Shown piece by piece: positions 33,100-45,900 of a stretch of DNA of 64,000 nucleotides. The notes below the pieces were generated by a model that was given only the letters and a program-made list of their open reading frames with translations, ran no database searches and was not told the origin of the DNA. The first letter of the stretch is position 1, and each line of letters begins with the position of its first letter. The translations under genes and the position numbers were made by a program. The stretch comes from Artemisia argyi (Eukaryota > Streptophyta > Magnoliopsida > Asterales > Asteraceae), in the NCBI GenBank assembly GCA_030686995.1, contig CM060692.1, positions 17,961,465 to 18,025,464 of the forward strand, in the 5' to 3' direction.

Positions 33100-33299
33100 G
33101 GGTTTTTCTAACTTGTGCTCTAGGGGCACAAGTTAAGTACACCAAAAGGAGGGTGAGACCCATGAAAAAGAATGTCCGGACCCACATCTTTTATTTGAAA
33201 AGTGTACTTTTCTGTGGGTTCGAACGTCCTTTTTCGTGGGTCCCATTATCCTTTTGATGTACTTAACTTGTGCCCCATATCACAAGTTAGAAAATCCCG
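33100..33299. mobile_element. Foldback MITE, probably Mutator type
   Basis: About 200 bp that is almost entirely one inverted repeat (GGGTTTTTCTAACTTGTG against CACAAGTTAGAAAATCCC, pairing continuing inward). Flanks TAAAAAAAG at 33092-33100 and 33300-33308 give an 8- or 9-bp target duplication, depending on whether the G is counted. Nine would fit Mutator-like, eight hAT. Confidence 0.75.
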
Positions 33300-33308
33300 T
33301 AAAAAAAG

Positions 33309-34002
33309 TAATGATGACTAATAATATACAAAACAAAACAAAATAGTACAAGTTGGTTATATTTCATTGTCCTATGCTCTTAAAATAAAGACTTATTGTG
33401 TGTGTGTCGGTTGTTCATTTATTTTGTGTAGTTGAATCACCCTTTAATTCATATCATACGTACGTTTATTTGCATGTTCAATTTTTAATGTTGTTGTACA
33501 TTTACGAAACATCATGTGACTATATCAGGAAGTGATAGATGATTAGACACTTGAAAGTCAAAGCTGGCAACTAACAGCAGCATTCAATTGCCAACTAACT
33601 TAAATTGGTTTCTATCTGTATCAGCTAACTTATACGTAACATCGAGATGCTTAAGAAAACAAACTTCAGTTCAAGTTAGCAGCAAAAATAAAGGGTTTTG
33701 TTGGATTCCACTTTGTATCATATAGAAGCATCAAGCAAGCCACCAAGGTAATACAGTATTAAAATATGGTTGTATAAATTAATGACAAGTTTTATTTATT
33801 TTAGGGGTGGTTCAACCTTCATCGAGGCATAAAGCCATGCTTTAAAGCGGGGCTTGTTTATATGAATTTACTTTTCTTGCATTATTTTATGCTAAAACTT
33901 TGATTAATCTTTTAAAATCAATATGGTATAACTTACTTCATTTTCAATCGATAAATGAGCCAATCTATTTAACTTTCTTACATTTTTTTTTATCTTAAAT
34001 AA
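33309..34002. other. Intergenic DNA
   Basis: AT-rich, no gene or clear repeat that I can support. Confidence 0.6.
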
Positions 34003-34010
34003 AATTTAGT

Positions 34011-34677
34011 TAGGGTGAGCATAAAAACCTAAAAACTGAATCAAAACCGAAAAAGCAGAAAAAACCGCAACCAAAAAGCCGAACCGATTGAAAAACTGTT
34101 GGAGGAGGTTTTGATTTTCAAAGAAAACGAATGTTTGGGGCGGTTTTTGGTTGCATACGAGAAACCGAACCGAAAAATTCGCCTCGCCCCATCTTTGTAT
34201 ATCTTTCAAAACTTCGAAGTAAACTTATCAATATAAAAGGATTTGTCGCTTAATGATATAAACAAACGGTTCGATATATCTTTTGGACATATGCACTTCT
34301 TTTACAAAATGCTAAGAGTTGCATTTCATACATTTTTGAATGATTATATGTTTATTTTGTACTTTATTTGATAGTTTCTTATTGTTATAATATGCTACTA
34401 TAATCTGGTTCGAATGATTTTGTTTGGAAACTTAAAATTTATGTTTTATGGAAAACTTTACTAGTTGTTATTTCTTTATTAGTTAAAATCATTACGAAAT
34501 AAGTTAAGAGTTATGATAGTTCATTACTAACTAATTTATTAATCGGTAATCAAAAGGTAAACGAAAAAAAACCAAACAAACCGAAATTGAACCGATTTAA
34601 GTGAAAAACACCAAAGAGCAAAACCGAAACCATATGGTTTGAAATTTTAGCCAAAAACCGCACCATGCTCACCCATA
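34011..34677. mobile_element. Non-autonomous hAT-type element
   Basis: The ends TAGGGTGAGCAT and (inverted) TATGGGTGAGCAT fit the TAGGGGTGAGCA ends common in plant hAT elements, and the 8-bp flank AATTTAGT is duplicated (34003-34010, 34678-34685). AACCGAACCGA-type words lie inside both ends. 667 bp, no transposase. Confidence 0.8.
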
Positions 34678-34685
34678 AATTTAGT

Positions 34686-35669
34686 TAACTTTAGTTTTGA
34701 AAGGTTTCTTTCCAACGAAGCAACTGCGAGTTAACAATATTTTATAAGCAATATAAACATTAGGGAAAGAATTTAGATTTGTAATATAGTTAATAGTATC
34801 AATCGATGTAACTTTTTTTACATGTACAATTTCTCTCAAAACTCTTAGTTTCAAAAATAAAGATATGTCGTTAATATCCGAACAATTGCTATGGCTTAAA
34901 GAACATTCAAAGATAAAGACAACTATTGTTTGGCTTATTATCATCAAGTGACTTTAATTTTTCAATGCTAAAAATAAAAAACTAAAGATATCTTCATACA
35001 CTCTAAATTGGTCAAATCTAAATTCAAGTGATATTAATTTGTAATTATGGAAACTTTATGTTTTGAAAGCAACTTTGAGTATAATAATGATACACGCGGA
35101 AAGGAAAGAAAGCCAAAGAGTGAAAGTATGGTTGTGGTTGTGGAAAACAAACGTCGATTCATTAACTGCAAATGGTTAGATTGATAATAGTCTTCTAACC
35201 ATAATTTGGGACCAGATTATGTAATAATCGGCTATTTGGGGCCTTACATAATCGGATCAGTGAAAAATTAATATTCGGCTATTTGGGTCCTTGCATAATC
35301 GGATCTCTAAATATGAGAAAAAAACATGTGACTGACTTTGTGTTTATACGATGCCCTAGAAAACCTGGAGCCTTGGAAATCTGAAGGCTTAAAGCCCTAG
35401 CTTTACTTGCTTTACCTTTAATCCACCTCTGACCTTGATAGCCAAAACCAAAATAAATGGTGAAGGTTCACATCGCAATGTGTCATTACCGCTGGAATGT
35501 GATGTTCTATAGATGATTAGTGACAAACTTCGCACCTCACAAGTCCTTGAAACAACACCTTCAAACGTTGTGACCGCTATGCACATTTTGTCATGACGGG
35601 CTATCACATGCATTGGTTCAGTACATGTGTTAATTTTTGGTTCACGCATGTTAACCATTTCGTGACAAT
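34686..35669. other. Intergenic DNA with a short duplication
   Basis: No gene. At about 35225-35305 a roughly 33-bp stretch with CGGCTATTTGGG and CATAATCGGAT occurs twice. Confidence 0.55.
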
Positions 35670-36070
35670 CACTACAAAAATATTTTAATTTACACACTTT
35701 TTTATTCACATTTTTAAAATGTATGTAAAATTTTGTTAGTTATATTATCACTTAAGAATGTGTAAAAAATTGGTTACATTTATAAGTATATTTTTTTAAA
35801 CAATAGATTTTTCACACTAATAATTGTATCAAAAAAGTTCGCACTTTTAATTGTGTGTTATAATTATCACACTTAGGAGTATAAAGAAATCTAATATTTC
35901 AATCTTCACATTTAAAAGTGTGGATTTTTTATACAATTATAAGTGTGAAAAAATATTATTATATAGTTTTTTACACACTTATAAATCATGTGATCAATTT
36001 TTACACATTCTTAAGCGTTAATAAATTGATAAAATTTTGCACACTTTTTAAAAGTGTGAAATAAAAGTGT
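35670..36070. repeat. Foldback region with a CACTA-like left end
   Basis: The left end reads CACTACAAAAAT. Inside, words such as ACACACTTATAA and their complements alternate, so the two halves can pair (CTTAAGAATGTGTAAAAA against TTTTTACACATTCTTAAG). I did not find the expected inverted right end ATTTTTGTAGTG, so family and borders are open. Confidence 0.45.
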
Positions 36071-36155
36071 GTAAATGCAACTTTTTATTATTATTTTTTA
36101 TTTTTTATTATTTTATATTTTATATATATTTTTATTATTATTTTTGAAACAAGTA

Positions 36156-36440
36156 TTTGAGGTGGACTAATGCTGTTGGAAGCTCTTGTAGTACTCCGTC
36201 TTGAGCACAACACTTGAGCCATAACTAAAATAGAGTTAATAATTAGCAAAATAAATAGATAATTTCAGATTGAATCGATTATACAGATTGTAATCAATAT
36301 TATCTCGATGATCCCACGTCAACAAGACAAACTTTCAACCGCTGGTAAACACTCAAATAGTTTAGTAACGGTAGAATACTTGCTATAATGGAGAGTACCA
36401 TAGTCAAGTTTCTGCAACGAGTTGCAACATTTAGATGATG
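36156..36440 (-). pseudogene. Duplicated fragment of an F-box gene
   Basis: This segment is close to 52097-52390, spanning the end of exon 2, intron 2 and the start of exon 3 of the F-box gene at 51600-53710. It keeps even the intron, so it came from DNA and not from mRNA. It has no complete ORF. It ends about 500 bp before the first exon I can place for the transporter gene. Confidence 0.8.
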
Positions 36441-36663
36441 GTATTACCCTTGCATTCTAATATAAAGATGTTCTTCAGATAGCCTAAAGTAACTACATGC
36501 AGGTTGAAATCAAAGTAGATATCCTGCATGCATGAACTAGATATGGTTGGAATAATAATAAAATCAGTAAATATCCCTCGTGCATCTCCAACAAGTTGCA
36601 CAAACAACTTGACAAGCAAAACAAATAGGAGAATCCACTTGTAAATATTAATTCTCTTTATCT

Positions 36664-36760
36664 CAAACTATGTTTGGTGATATCTTTGCTCTATAAATAG
36701 GCAACTTTAAAAATCTTCATCTTTGATATATTTGGTGATATCTTTGCTCTCAACCTTATC
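36664..36760 (+). promoter_or_regulatory. Possible core promoter of the transporter gene
   Basis: CTATAAATAGGC at about 36690 is a good plant TATA box. A 20-bp word, TTTGGTGATATCTTTGCTCT, occurs twice (about 36671 and 36730), once ending at the TATA box. A GC-rich near-palindrome (GGTTCCCCGGCCCGGGGACC, about 36819-36838) follows. A functional role is inferred from position only. Confidence 0.35.
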
Positions 36761-36936
36761 AGCAACTATTACATTATAATGCATAAACTATATATGCTTG
36801 ATAGTACTGACGGAGGGGGTTCCCCGGCCCGGGGACCTCTCTAATGCTCTTTCTTTGATTTTTCAGCACTATTACCTAAGACCCGAATGTAAAGGCTAGC
36901 CACAGGTCAAACGGCCATCTCAACACCTTGACGATC

Positions 36937-39900
36937 ATGTTATCATCACCTACCGAACAAATGCTTGCTGATGTTAGAGAACTTGACCCTCATGCTAGAC
37001 AAGAGTTTATTGATAAGATTTTTAAAGTTGCCGAAGAAGATAATGAGATTTTTTTGAGGAAGTTTAAAGATCGAGTTGATATGTAAGTCAACTCGCTGTG
37101 CTCTCTTATTATTGTTATAGTTTATATATGTTCACAACTTTTGTATATCTGATTTACTACTTTTGCACAAAGTAATGTATCAGCTGTACACTAAAATGAA
37201 ACACAGATTACGAAAATTTGTGATTATTTTGACTTTAATTTTGCAGCATAATAGTTTTACCCTTTAACTAATAGTTATTGTTGTAGAACATATTTTTAGT
37301 TTAGGTAAATAGTATGAGTTTACTGATTCACAACTTTTGTAGAGCTGATTTACTACTTTTGTGGAAAGTAATAAATCAGCTTAACAAAAGTTGGAACATT
37401 AGATGAAAACAAAGTTTAAGAAAAAGTGTGATCATTTTGAGTATAGTACGTTCAGTTATAAGTTTACTTATAGCTAATGAATATTTAGTATGAGATTTCG
37501 AAATTATGGATCAGCTTCATACAACTTGTTACAATTCAAAGAATATCTAGCTTCATAATATATAGTTTCTTATACGGTAACGTTTTTAGGTGTCATAGAT
37601 TTATAGATGCAATTAGTTTACTAATCTAAGTGAAATTAATAAATATAAGTAAGAACTAAGAACACTCTCAGTTTGACATGTTTTGCGACTTGAATGAAGT
37701 TGCTATGAGATGAAACAAAAATTTATTAAGACAAAGTTTGGCTAGTGCAAATCTGATATAGACAGGACTTGTAGATTATAACTAATGTTTAGGTTACATT
37801 TATTGAAAGTGTAGAGTCAACATCACTTAACTAAGAAATATTTTGTTTTGTTGTTGGTTAATCTCAGGGTCGGAATCTCCCTTCCGACCGTAGAAGTTCG
37901 GTTTCAAAATTTGAGTGTGGAAGCTGATTGTCACGTTGGAGATCGGGCTTTGCCAACGCTCACGAATACTGCTAGAAATATTACTGAAGGACTTCTAGCT
38001 AATTTGGGGATCAGTTTCTCCAAGAAAACGAAACATCACATTCTTAAAGATGCATCTGGGATTCTCAAACCTGGAAGGTATAAACTATTTCATTTATTTA
38101 TGATTTATATGTGACATTGCATGAAAATGGAATAGTAACTTAATATCTTGCTTATTGAATTAGAAATAAAGTAGTTCTAAAAAGCAAATCCAGTGACCCC
38201 CTTAATAATAAACATCGGTATTCAATCCTATAATAAGAAATCATATATTAAAGAAATTTTGCCACAATGTCTGTTTGTGAAAGATGTTACCTTTGGTGGA
38301 TTTCCCGGTTCTATATGGGTCGAATGTTATTAGTTTGAAGATGGTGTTAGCCATCATGTGTGATTCCGGGTTACTAATGGCTGGTTGTAATGACGTTGTG
38401 TTTGTAATATTATAGGATGGCACTTCTGTTGGGTCCACCATCTTCTGGTAAGACATCGCTTCTGTTGGCTCTGGCTGGAAGGCTCGATCCCAGCTTAAGA
38501 GTTAGTGGAGAGGTAACATATAACGGTCATGGGTTCAATGAATTTGAACCTCGGAGGACATCAGCCTACATTAGCCAGCACGATATTCACGCTGGAGAAA
38601 TGACCGTTAAGGAAACCCTTGACTTCTCAGCAAGATGTCAAGGAGTTGGATCTCGTTTAGGTAAATTTAACTATACTTATAACAAAGGCGCATCTGCATT
38701 AAACTTTAAAGGTAAGATATGATTTATTGATATGTAACTTAACAATGGAATACAGAAATGCTTACGGAGCTTGCAAGAAGAGAAAAGGAAGCAGGAATCA
38801 TCCCCGAAGCTGAAGTCGATCTATTCATGAAAGCAACTGCCATCGAAGGAGATGATAACAGTTTGATTACTTACTACACTCTCAGAGTAAGTAGCATTTG
38901 TTAGGATTAGTATGCACATTAGTCAAATTTATAGGGGTGTTTAATGAAACTTAAGTTCAAGTTGTAGCCAAATAGGGAATGTGTGTATATGTCGGTTCAT
39001 GCATTATAATAAAATGCATGGCAACTATAAATACTATATAGAGGGTGATAAAAGCATTCGTAAGTCGCGGTTTCTCCTTTGTGGCAACCGGTTTTGACTC
39101 TTTTTAGGGTTCGTTTTCTTCCCCCTCACCTCTACAAAAGGAGGTGAGCGGGAGGCCGGGGTCATTGTCTCATATCATTATTTTTTTTAAGTCTTTCACT
39201 AAAATCAAACGTTGAGAGCATTATACGTGTGTGGTTTACTTATTTGTCGATATAGGTTTCTGTTGGCGTGTAACTTAATATTCAACAAGTCCAAATTCCG
39301 CATACTAGCATTCCGGTTAGTTGGCCGATTACCAAGTGGTATCACGAGCTTGGTTCGAAGTTCGGGAAGCTAGGGCCGACTTGAGTTGAAGGGTTTCCTA
39401 GTGTTCGGTTCGGTTCACAACAGCAAAGGCGTGCTTCTTGCGATCGTGTTTGGGCAACAAGTGTTGTTTGGTGTTCTAGATTACGATAGCAAGGATTAAA
39501 AGCTTCAAGCAGAAGGGTTCCACAAGAGGATCATACCTTTGAGGTGGAACCTTAGGGGAATGTCGGTCAGATAGCTGGTTTAGAGGAAGTACAAACTCAA
39601 GATTTGATAGACTATCATTCAGCACGTGATAGGGAGCAATACTCAGAATGGGAACTATTCACGTATAGAGAAGATAGTAATGAGGCTACTATTGCATTTG
39701 CTGAAGTGGAGAATATATATACACATGAGTCATTGACTTTCAATGATACAGTTGCTTATGAGTTGATTTCTAAATGGAAGGCTTGATTGAAAGAAGAAAT
39801 GGATGCTTGGTCACATGTGTGTTTGCTTAACAACGGTTGCAGGAAAAGCATTAATGACAATGAGACTATTACTGTGAGATGTATTTCTCTATATAGATGG

Positions 39901-42900
39901 TATGGTTTTTTCTTGCGTATGAAAGGGTGAGATCTGGGTTACCAAGGGTTTGTTGGATAAGGCAAATGGAAATGTACTTTGTATGGAGATCGTCAGGAGT
40001 GGTAATACTCTAAGGGTGTCGCAGTCCAGGATTTACGACGGGAAGTTGGTACAAACTTTGTTGGACGGTATTTTATTAGTGAACTATGATGTAGAAAAGA
40101 ATGGTAAGTGGTCATATGAATATGCGGTTGGAAGCCAAGTGTATTAGGGTCTCCACGAGCATATCATTGACCGGTGTAGATATGTTGGATGGGTTTGATC
40201 GTCGGTTACAGACAGATGTATAGGTTTTTGTGGATTCTGACTACGTCATGGTAAGATCCATCACTACCATGCGTAGACCAATCACACGTGTTGATGAAAC
40301 ATGGATATGCAGTAGCCGGGAAGTTATGCTGCAACAAATGGTACCTTTGTTGACAACTGAAGCGGCGTATATTACACTTACGGAGGCTTCAAAGGAGGCT
40401 ATTTGGCTAAAGGGACTCACAATAGAGTAAGGATTCGAGTTAAAGATAGTAGCGGGTATTGCTACAGGTGTCTTGTCAAAGGCGGTCCCCGGTACGAGGT
40501 TCCAGCATATGGTGAAGCTACAGTGTATCGGTATCGACTAATGGTGATACTAAGGTGGAAATTATTAGGATTAGTATGCACATTAGTCAAATTTATAGGG
40601 GTGTAATTTAGTGAAACTTTAGTTCAAGTTGTAGCCAAATAAGGAATGTATGTATATGTCGGTTCATGCATTATACAATGCATGGCAACTATAAAGGGCT
40701 TAGTTTGAGCATTCGTAAGTCGCGGTTTCTCCTTTGTGGCAGCCAGTTTCAACTCTTTTTAGAGTTGGTTTTCTTTCCCTTCACCTTTGGTGAGGGGGAG
40801 GGGTCATTGTATCGTATCATGCTTTAAGTACAACAACATCAACAACATACCCAATCCCGCGAAGGCGAGGTATGGGGGAGGTAGAAATGTAGACAGGTCC
40901 TACCCCTACCCCAGGCAAAACCTGGGAGTAGAGAGACTGCTTCCAGGGAGACCTCCGGCACGTGCACCAGTGCGAGTGAAAGAGAAACTAAAAGAAGCAA
41001 GTAGCAAAAGAGCAACAAGTAAAAGCAGAAAGAAGCAAGCAACCAACCAGAAAGGGGCCTAGTACAAAAGACAAACATATAAAACATACAAACAAACATG
41101 CACCAAGACAACAAACAACAACAAACAAACAACAAACAAGGGGCAAGACAATCAGAACATGCAAAACAAAGCAAGTAGGGCAAAAGAAAGAAAGCAAAAG
41201 AAAAGCCAAAAACAAACACAAAAAAGCAAGGGCGCACAAGCAAGCGGGCAGAAAGCAAGAAGAGCAACACAAAAACAAAGCAAGGCAACGCAGGGGGCAA
41301 AAGCAAAGGCAAAGCAAAAGGACACCACTAGCCTACCACAAACCTAAAAGAGAGGAGCAAAGGGGCCACTAAACCTAGAGTGCAAAGGGCAAACTAGACC
41401 TAAAAGGCGAAGGGGCAGGGCAACAAAGGGAAGAGAAAAGACCCAGGCGCAAAGGCAAGCACCTACAACCCTTCCGACACTACCCGCAAGACCTAATCCT
41501 AGCTCTTCACACATTCCTATCTGAGATCATGTCCTCGGACAAGAGAAGCTCCTTTATGTCTAACCTAAGTCGATCCTCCCACCTGAGCTTAGGTCTTCCC
41601 CTCCTCCTCAAACCGTCGACCATCAGCGCCTCGACTCTCCTAACCGGTGCTGTTTATGGCCTCCTCCTGACATGACCGAACCACCTCAACCTTCCTTCTC
41701 GCATCTTCGAGATTATAGTTTCAACTTCCAGTTCCGCTCTGAAAACTCCGTTCGGGATCATGTCAAGCATCGTCTTACCACAAATCCACCTTAGCATCCT
41801 CAGTTCTGCCACTTCCACTCTGTTAGCTTGAGCTTTTGTGATAGGCCAACATTCTGACCCGTACAAGATAGCTGGTCTGATTGCCACCTTATAAAATTTT
41901 CCCTTAAGCTTAGAGGGGACTTTCTTATCACAGAGTACTCCTGACGACGCCCTCCATTTCGCCCAACCTGCTCTAATACGGTGGGTAACGTCCTCGTCTA
42001 TCCTTCCTGATTTGTGTATCACCGAACCCAAATACCTAAAGGACTCCTTAGGTTGAAGAATCTGGTCTCCGATACGAACTTCCTCCTCGTTTTGGCCGAT
42101 CTCGTAGCTACCGAAATCACATCTCATGTATTCCGTCTTCTCTCTGCTCACCCGAAGCCCATTGTCTTCCAAAGCCTCGCGCCAGTGTTCCAGTCTGTAT
42201 TTTAACCCTTCGGCCGATTCTGCAACCAACACAATATCGTCTGCGAATATCATGCTCCAAGGGATGCCCTCTTGTATCCCTCGGGATATCTCATCGAGAA
42301 TCAAGGCGAAAAGGTAAGGGCTAATGGCTGATCCTTGGTGAAGTCCAACTTTCACTGGGAAAAACTCAGTGCACCCCACCGTGCACCGTACGCGGGTCTT
42401 CGCCCCAACGTACATATCCCTAATGATCCTTAAGTATCTCCTTGGGGTCCCTTTTTCTATTAGAGTCCTCCATATCAACTCTCGTGGGACACTATCGTAT
42501 GCCTTTTCTAGGTCAATGAAAGCCATATGCAAATCTCTCTGTCTTTCTCTATACTTCTCCATAAGACTTCTAAGGAGGTGGATAGCCTCGACCGAGGACC
42601 TCCCTGGCATAAATCCGAATTGGTTTTCTGACACCCTTGTCTCCCTTCTTAACCTCCTCTCTATAATTCTCTCCCAGAGCTTCATGGTGTGACTAAGTAG
42701 CTTAATACCCCTATAGTTGCTACACACTTGAGCGTCTCCCTTGTTCTTGAAGATGGGGATGACTTCGCTGAGTCTCCATTCATCTGGCATCTTTGCGCTA
42801 GAGAATATCTTGTTGAAGAGACAAGTCAACCATATTACCCCCTCATCTCCTAGGCTCCTCCAGGCTTCTATGGGTATTTGGTCCGGGCCTACAGATTTGT

Positions 42901-45900
42901 TTCTACCCATCTTCTGTAAAGCCACCTTCACTTCTTCTTGGCTGATCCTCGAGTAGTAGCATTCGGGTACCAAAAGTTGGCTAGGGTTGTCTCGTTCACC
43001 CCTTCCTTCGGTGTTCCCCTCGTTAAAGAGAGAGGAAAAATATTGTCCCCATCTCTTCCTAATACCTTCTTCGTTCACGATGGTACGTCCTCCTTCATCT
43101 TTGATGTATTTGATGTTTCCTAAGTCCCTTCTTCTTCTCTCACGGGCTTTAGCAATTCTGAAGATATCGTTTGCTCCCTCCTTGGAGTCCAATTTCTTAT
43201 ACAAATCTTCGTACGCCTTGTCCTTCGCCACTGCTACAGCCTTTTTTGCTTCTCTTTTAGCCATTTTATACCTCTCTTCCGCAGAGGCCCTATCTGCTTG
43301 GTCGCTCTCTCTGCTCAAAAGAAACTCCTTGAACCGAGCTTGTTTCTCCGCCACTTTAACTTGCACCTCCTCACTGAACCACCAAGATTCCCTGCGGGTT
43401 GACTGGGTTCTCGCTGACCCACTAGTCACACCTATGGACTCCTTTGCTGCGTCTCTTATGGTGCAGGCAAGGGTGTTCCACATCTGATCTGCATCGTAAG
43501 AAGTTAAGTCTTCCACCCGAGCCGAAAAACCCTCTGAGACTTTCGCTCTAAACGACTCCACCGTATCTCCGTTCAGATTCTTCCACAAAATCCTTGGCAT
43601 CCCTGTCGTCTCTCTCCTGTGACGACGTCTCTGAAAAAGAACGTCCAGGGCAATCAATTTGTGTTGTGACGAGCATGCCTCGCCCGGGAAAACCCTGCAA
43701 TCCTTACACGCCCTAACGTCATCTCTGCGCACCAGCAGGTAGTCAATCTGGGTGCTGTGACCCCCACTCTGAAAGGTAATTAAGTGGGCTCTCTCTTCCT
43801 GAAGTAAGAGTTCGCAACCGCTAAGTTGTGAGCGGTAGCAAATTCTAGAATCGAGCATCCTTCATCATTCCTAACTCCATATCCGAATCCTCCATGAACC
43901 CCCTCGTAACCATCTGCTGTAGCTCCTATATGACCGTTCAAGTCCCCACCTATGATCAGTCGTTGGTCTGCCGGGCACTCCCTCACGAGCTCGTCGAGGG
44001 AATCCCAGAAAAATCTCTTCTCTTCGTCACTGCGGCCCACCTGCGGTGCATATGCACTAATCACGTTAACAGTCTCTCCATCAAAAACCAGGGTAATCTT
44101 CATGGTTCTATCGCCCTTCCTGATCACTTGCACTACATTATCCTTAAGACCGGCAGCAAGAATGACTCCAACTCCGTTTCTCGCTGACCTAGAGCCCGAG
44201 TACCAAAGCTTGTAGCCGTTTCCCTCCCTCGTGCTAGGCCCCTTCCATCTAGTCTCCTGGAAACAAGCTATATCAACCTTATGCCTCCCCAAGACGTCTA
44301 CAAGCTCAAAGAGCTTACCGGTCAAAGACCCTACGTTCCAGCTCCCCACTCTAATCCTACGCGAACCCGCAAATCTACCATCGCCCCTACGCGCTCTAGA
44401 CCCACCTACCCCTACCCCTACCCCTAACCCTACCCCGCCTACCACTACACCTACCCCTCCCGAGCCGGCAGGACATGACCTCAGGTGACCATCACCAACT
44501 ACAACGTCTATCCTACCCTCGAAGAAACAAACACAAGGCAAAGGCACTAAAAGCTAAAAGGGGAGGACAAGCAACAAAAACAAAAGCCAAACACACTAAA
44601 AGCACACAAAAAGGGGAAACAATACGCTCAAAAGCCAAAGTCAAACGAAAAAAAAGTGCGTAAAAATAATGCACGACTAAAGAATAAAAGGAAGATAAAA
44701 TAAAGTATATAGAAAATGTACTCTACTGCTGCCGGAAGTAAATTCCGGACAACAGTGGCGGTTTCAGCGGCGGCAGGAGGCGGCCGGCGGCGGTAACCGA
44801 CAAGATCACTTGGGTCAAGCTCAGCGTGGTGTGGGGATTCTTCACTCGCCGGAGGTGAGACCCAGAACACGTCGCTACTTGCCGGGATAACAAATCGCAA
44901 AACACTGTAGCAGGAACACAATCCGGCGCGTGGCAGAGCGTGCCCTAAGTTCAAGAGCTTTGGCTGGTGGGGATTTGGTCGGAAAGACGGGGGCAAACAG
45001 TGGTGGAGTTTAATTGCAGAAACTCGCCGGGAAAAAAAAATTCCGGCGAAAATTACCGGCGCGTGACGGCGCGTATCAGCTCCGGTAAGCAACTGGTGTG
45101 TACTGGTATGATAGGTGTTTGGTGAGGGGGGTAATGGTGGTGTTAGATCGGGGATATGTTGCCGGAAAATGATATAGTAAAAAAGTTAGAGAGAGAGTAT
45201 CGTATCATGCTTTAAGTCTTTCAATAAAATCAAACGTTGAGACTTGAGAGCATTATAGGTGTGTGGTTTACTTATTTGTCGATATAGGTTTCTGTTGGTG
45301 TCTTTCTTAATATTTAACAAGTCCAAATTCCGCATACTAGCATTCCGGTTTGTTGGTCGATTACCAACAAGCATTCTTTCAAGTTTTAATCTCTTTATTG
45401 CCTAATTAATAATATTAACACGTTTGATAAACTAAAACAGATATTGGGTCTTGATGGCTGCCGTGACACCTTTGTTGGAGATGCAATGAGACGAGGTATC
45501 TCTGGAGGAGAAAAGAAGCGTGTAACCACAGGAGAGATGCTTGTTGGACCAGCAAAAACTCTGTTTATGGATGAAATATCAACAGGTCTAGATAGTTCAA
45601 CTACGTTTCAGATAATAAAGTGCATGCAGCAAGTTGCTCACCTCACTGAATCAACAATCTTCATGTCCTTACTACAACCTGCTCCTGAGACATTTGATCT
45701 CTTTGATGACATTGTCCTGTTATCCGAGGGCCAGATTGTGTATCAGGGACCACGGGAACATATTGTTGAGTTCTTTGAGAGTTGTGGATTTAAGTGTCCA
45801 GAGAGAAAGGGCACCGCTGACTTCTTGCAAGAGGTAAAAACAACAATCTTAACATCTTTAGCACTTTTGAAATGGATTACTAATTACTTAACTTTTTGTA

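Larger units (their letters stand above)
40830..45196 (-). mobile_element. Element G: RTE-type LINE inserted in the right LTR of F
   Basis: A 21-bp target duplication flanks it exactly (40809-40829 and 45197-45217, CATGCTTTAAG within). In minus orientation it has a GC-rich 5' region (about 45196-44550), an endonuclease frame and an RT frame. Its 3' region is rich in GGTAGGGGTAGGACCTGT-like words and ends in a TTG-type tail (ACAACAACATCAACAACAT on the plus strand), typical of plant RTE elements. Full-length at 4367 bp, with one frameshift. Confidence 0.9.
38899..45369 (+). mobile_element. Element F: deleted Copia element in intron 4
   Basis: The left LTR is 38899-39334. The right LTR begins at 40563 (TG changed to TA) and, after the LINE insertion, ends at 45369. 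Both flanks read AGCATT (38893-38898, 45370-45375). A primer site TGGTATCACGAGC follows the left LTR. The internal part (39335-40562, 1.2 kb) keeps only broken Copia RNase H traces, such as [22 protein letters not shown] at about 40355-40425. LTRs differ in many positions and the exact left LTR end is uncertain. Confidence 0.75.

Noticed and set aside
41159..41347. Lysine/glutamine-rich ORF on the plus strand
   Set aside because: It is the antisense of the AAACAAAGCAAG-rich 3' region of the LINE; composition alone explains it.
44628..45092. 154-codon minus-strand ORF upstream of the LINE endonuclease
   Set aside because: It lies in the GC-rich 5' region of the LINE, with no domain; it could be a LINE ORF1 relic, but I see no zinc knuckle or coiled coil.
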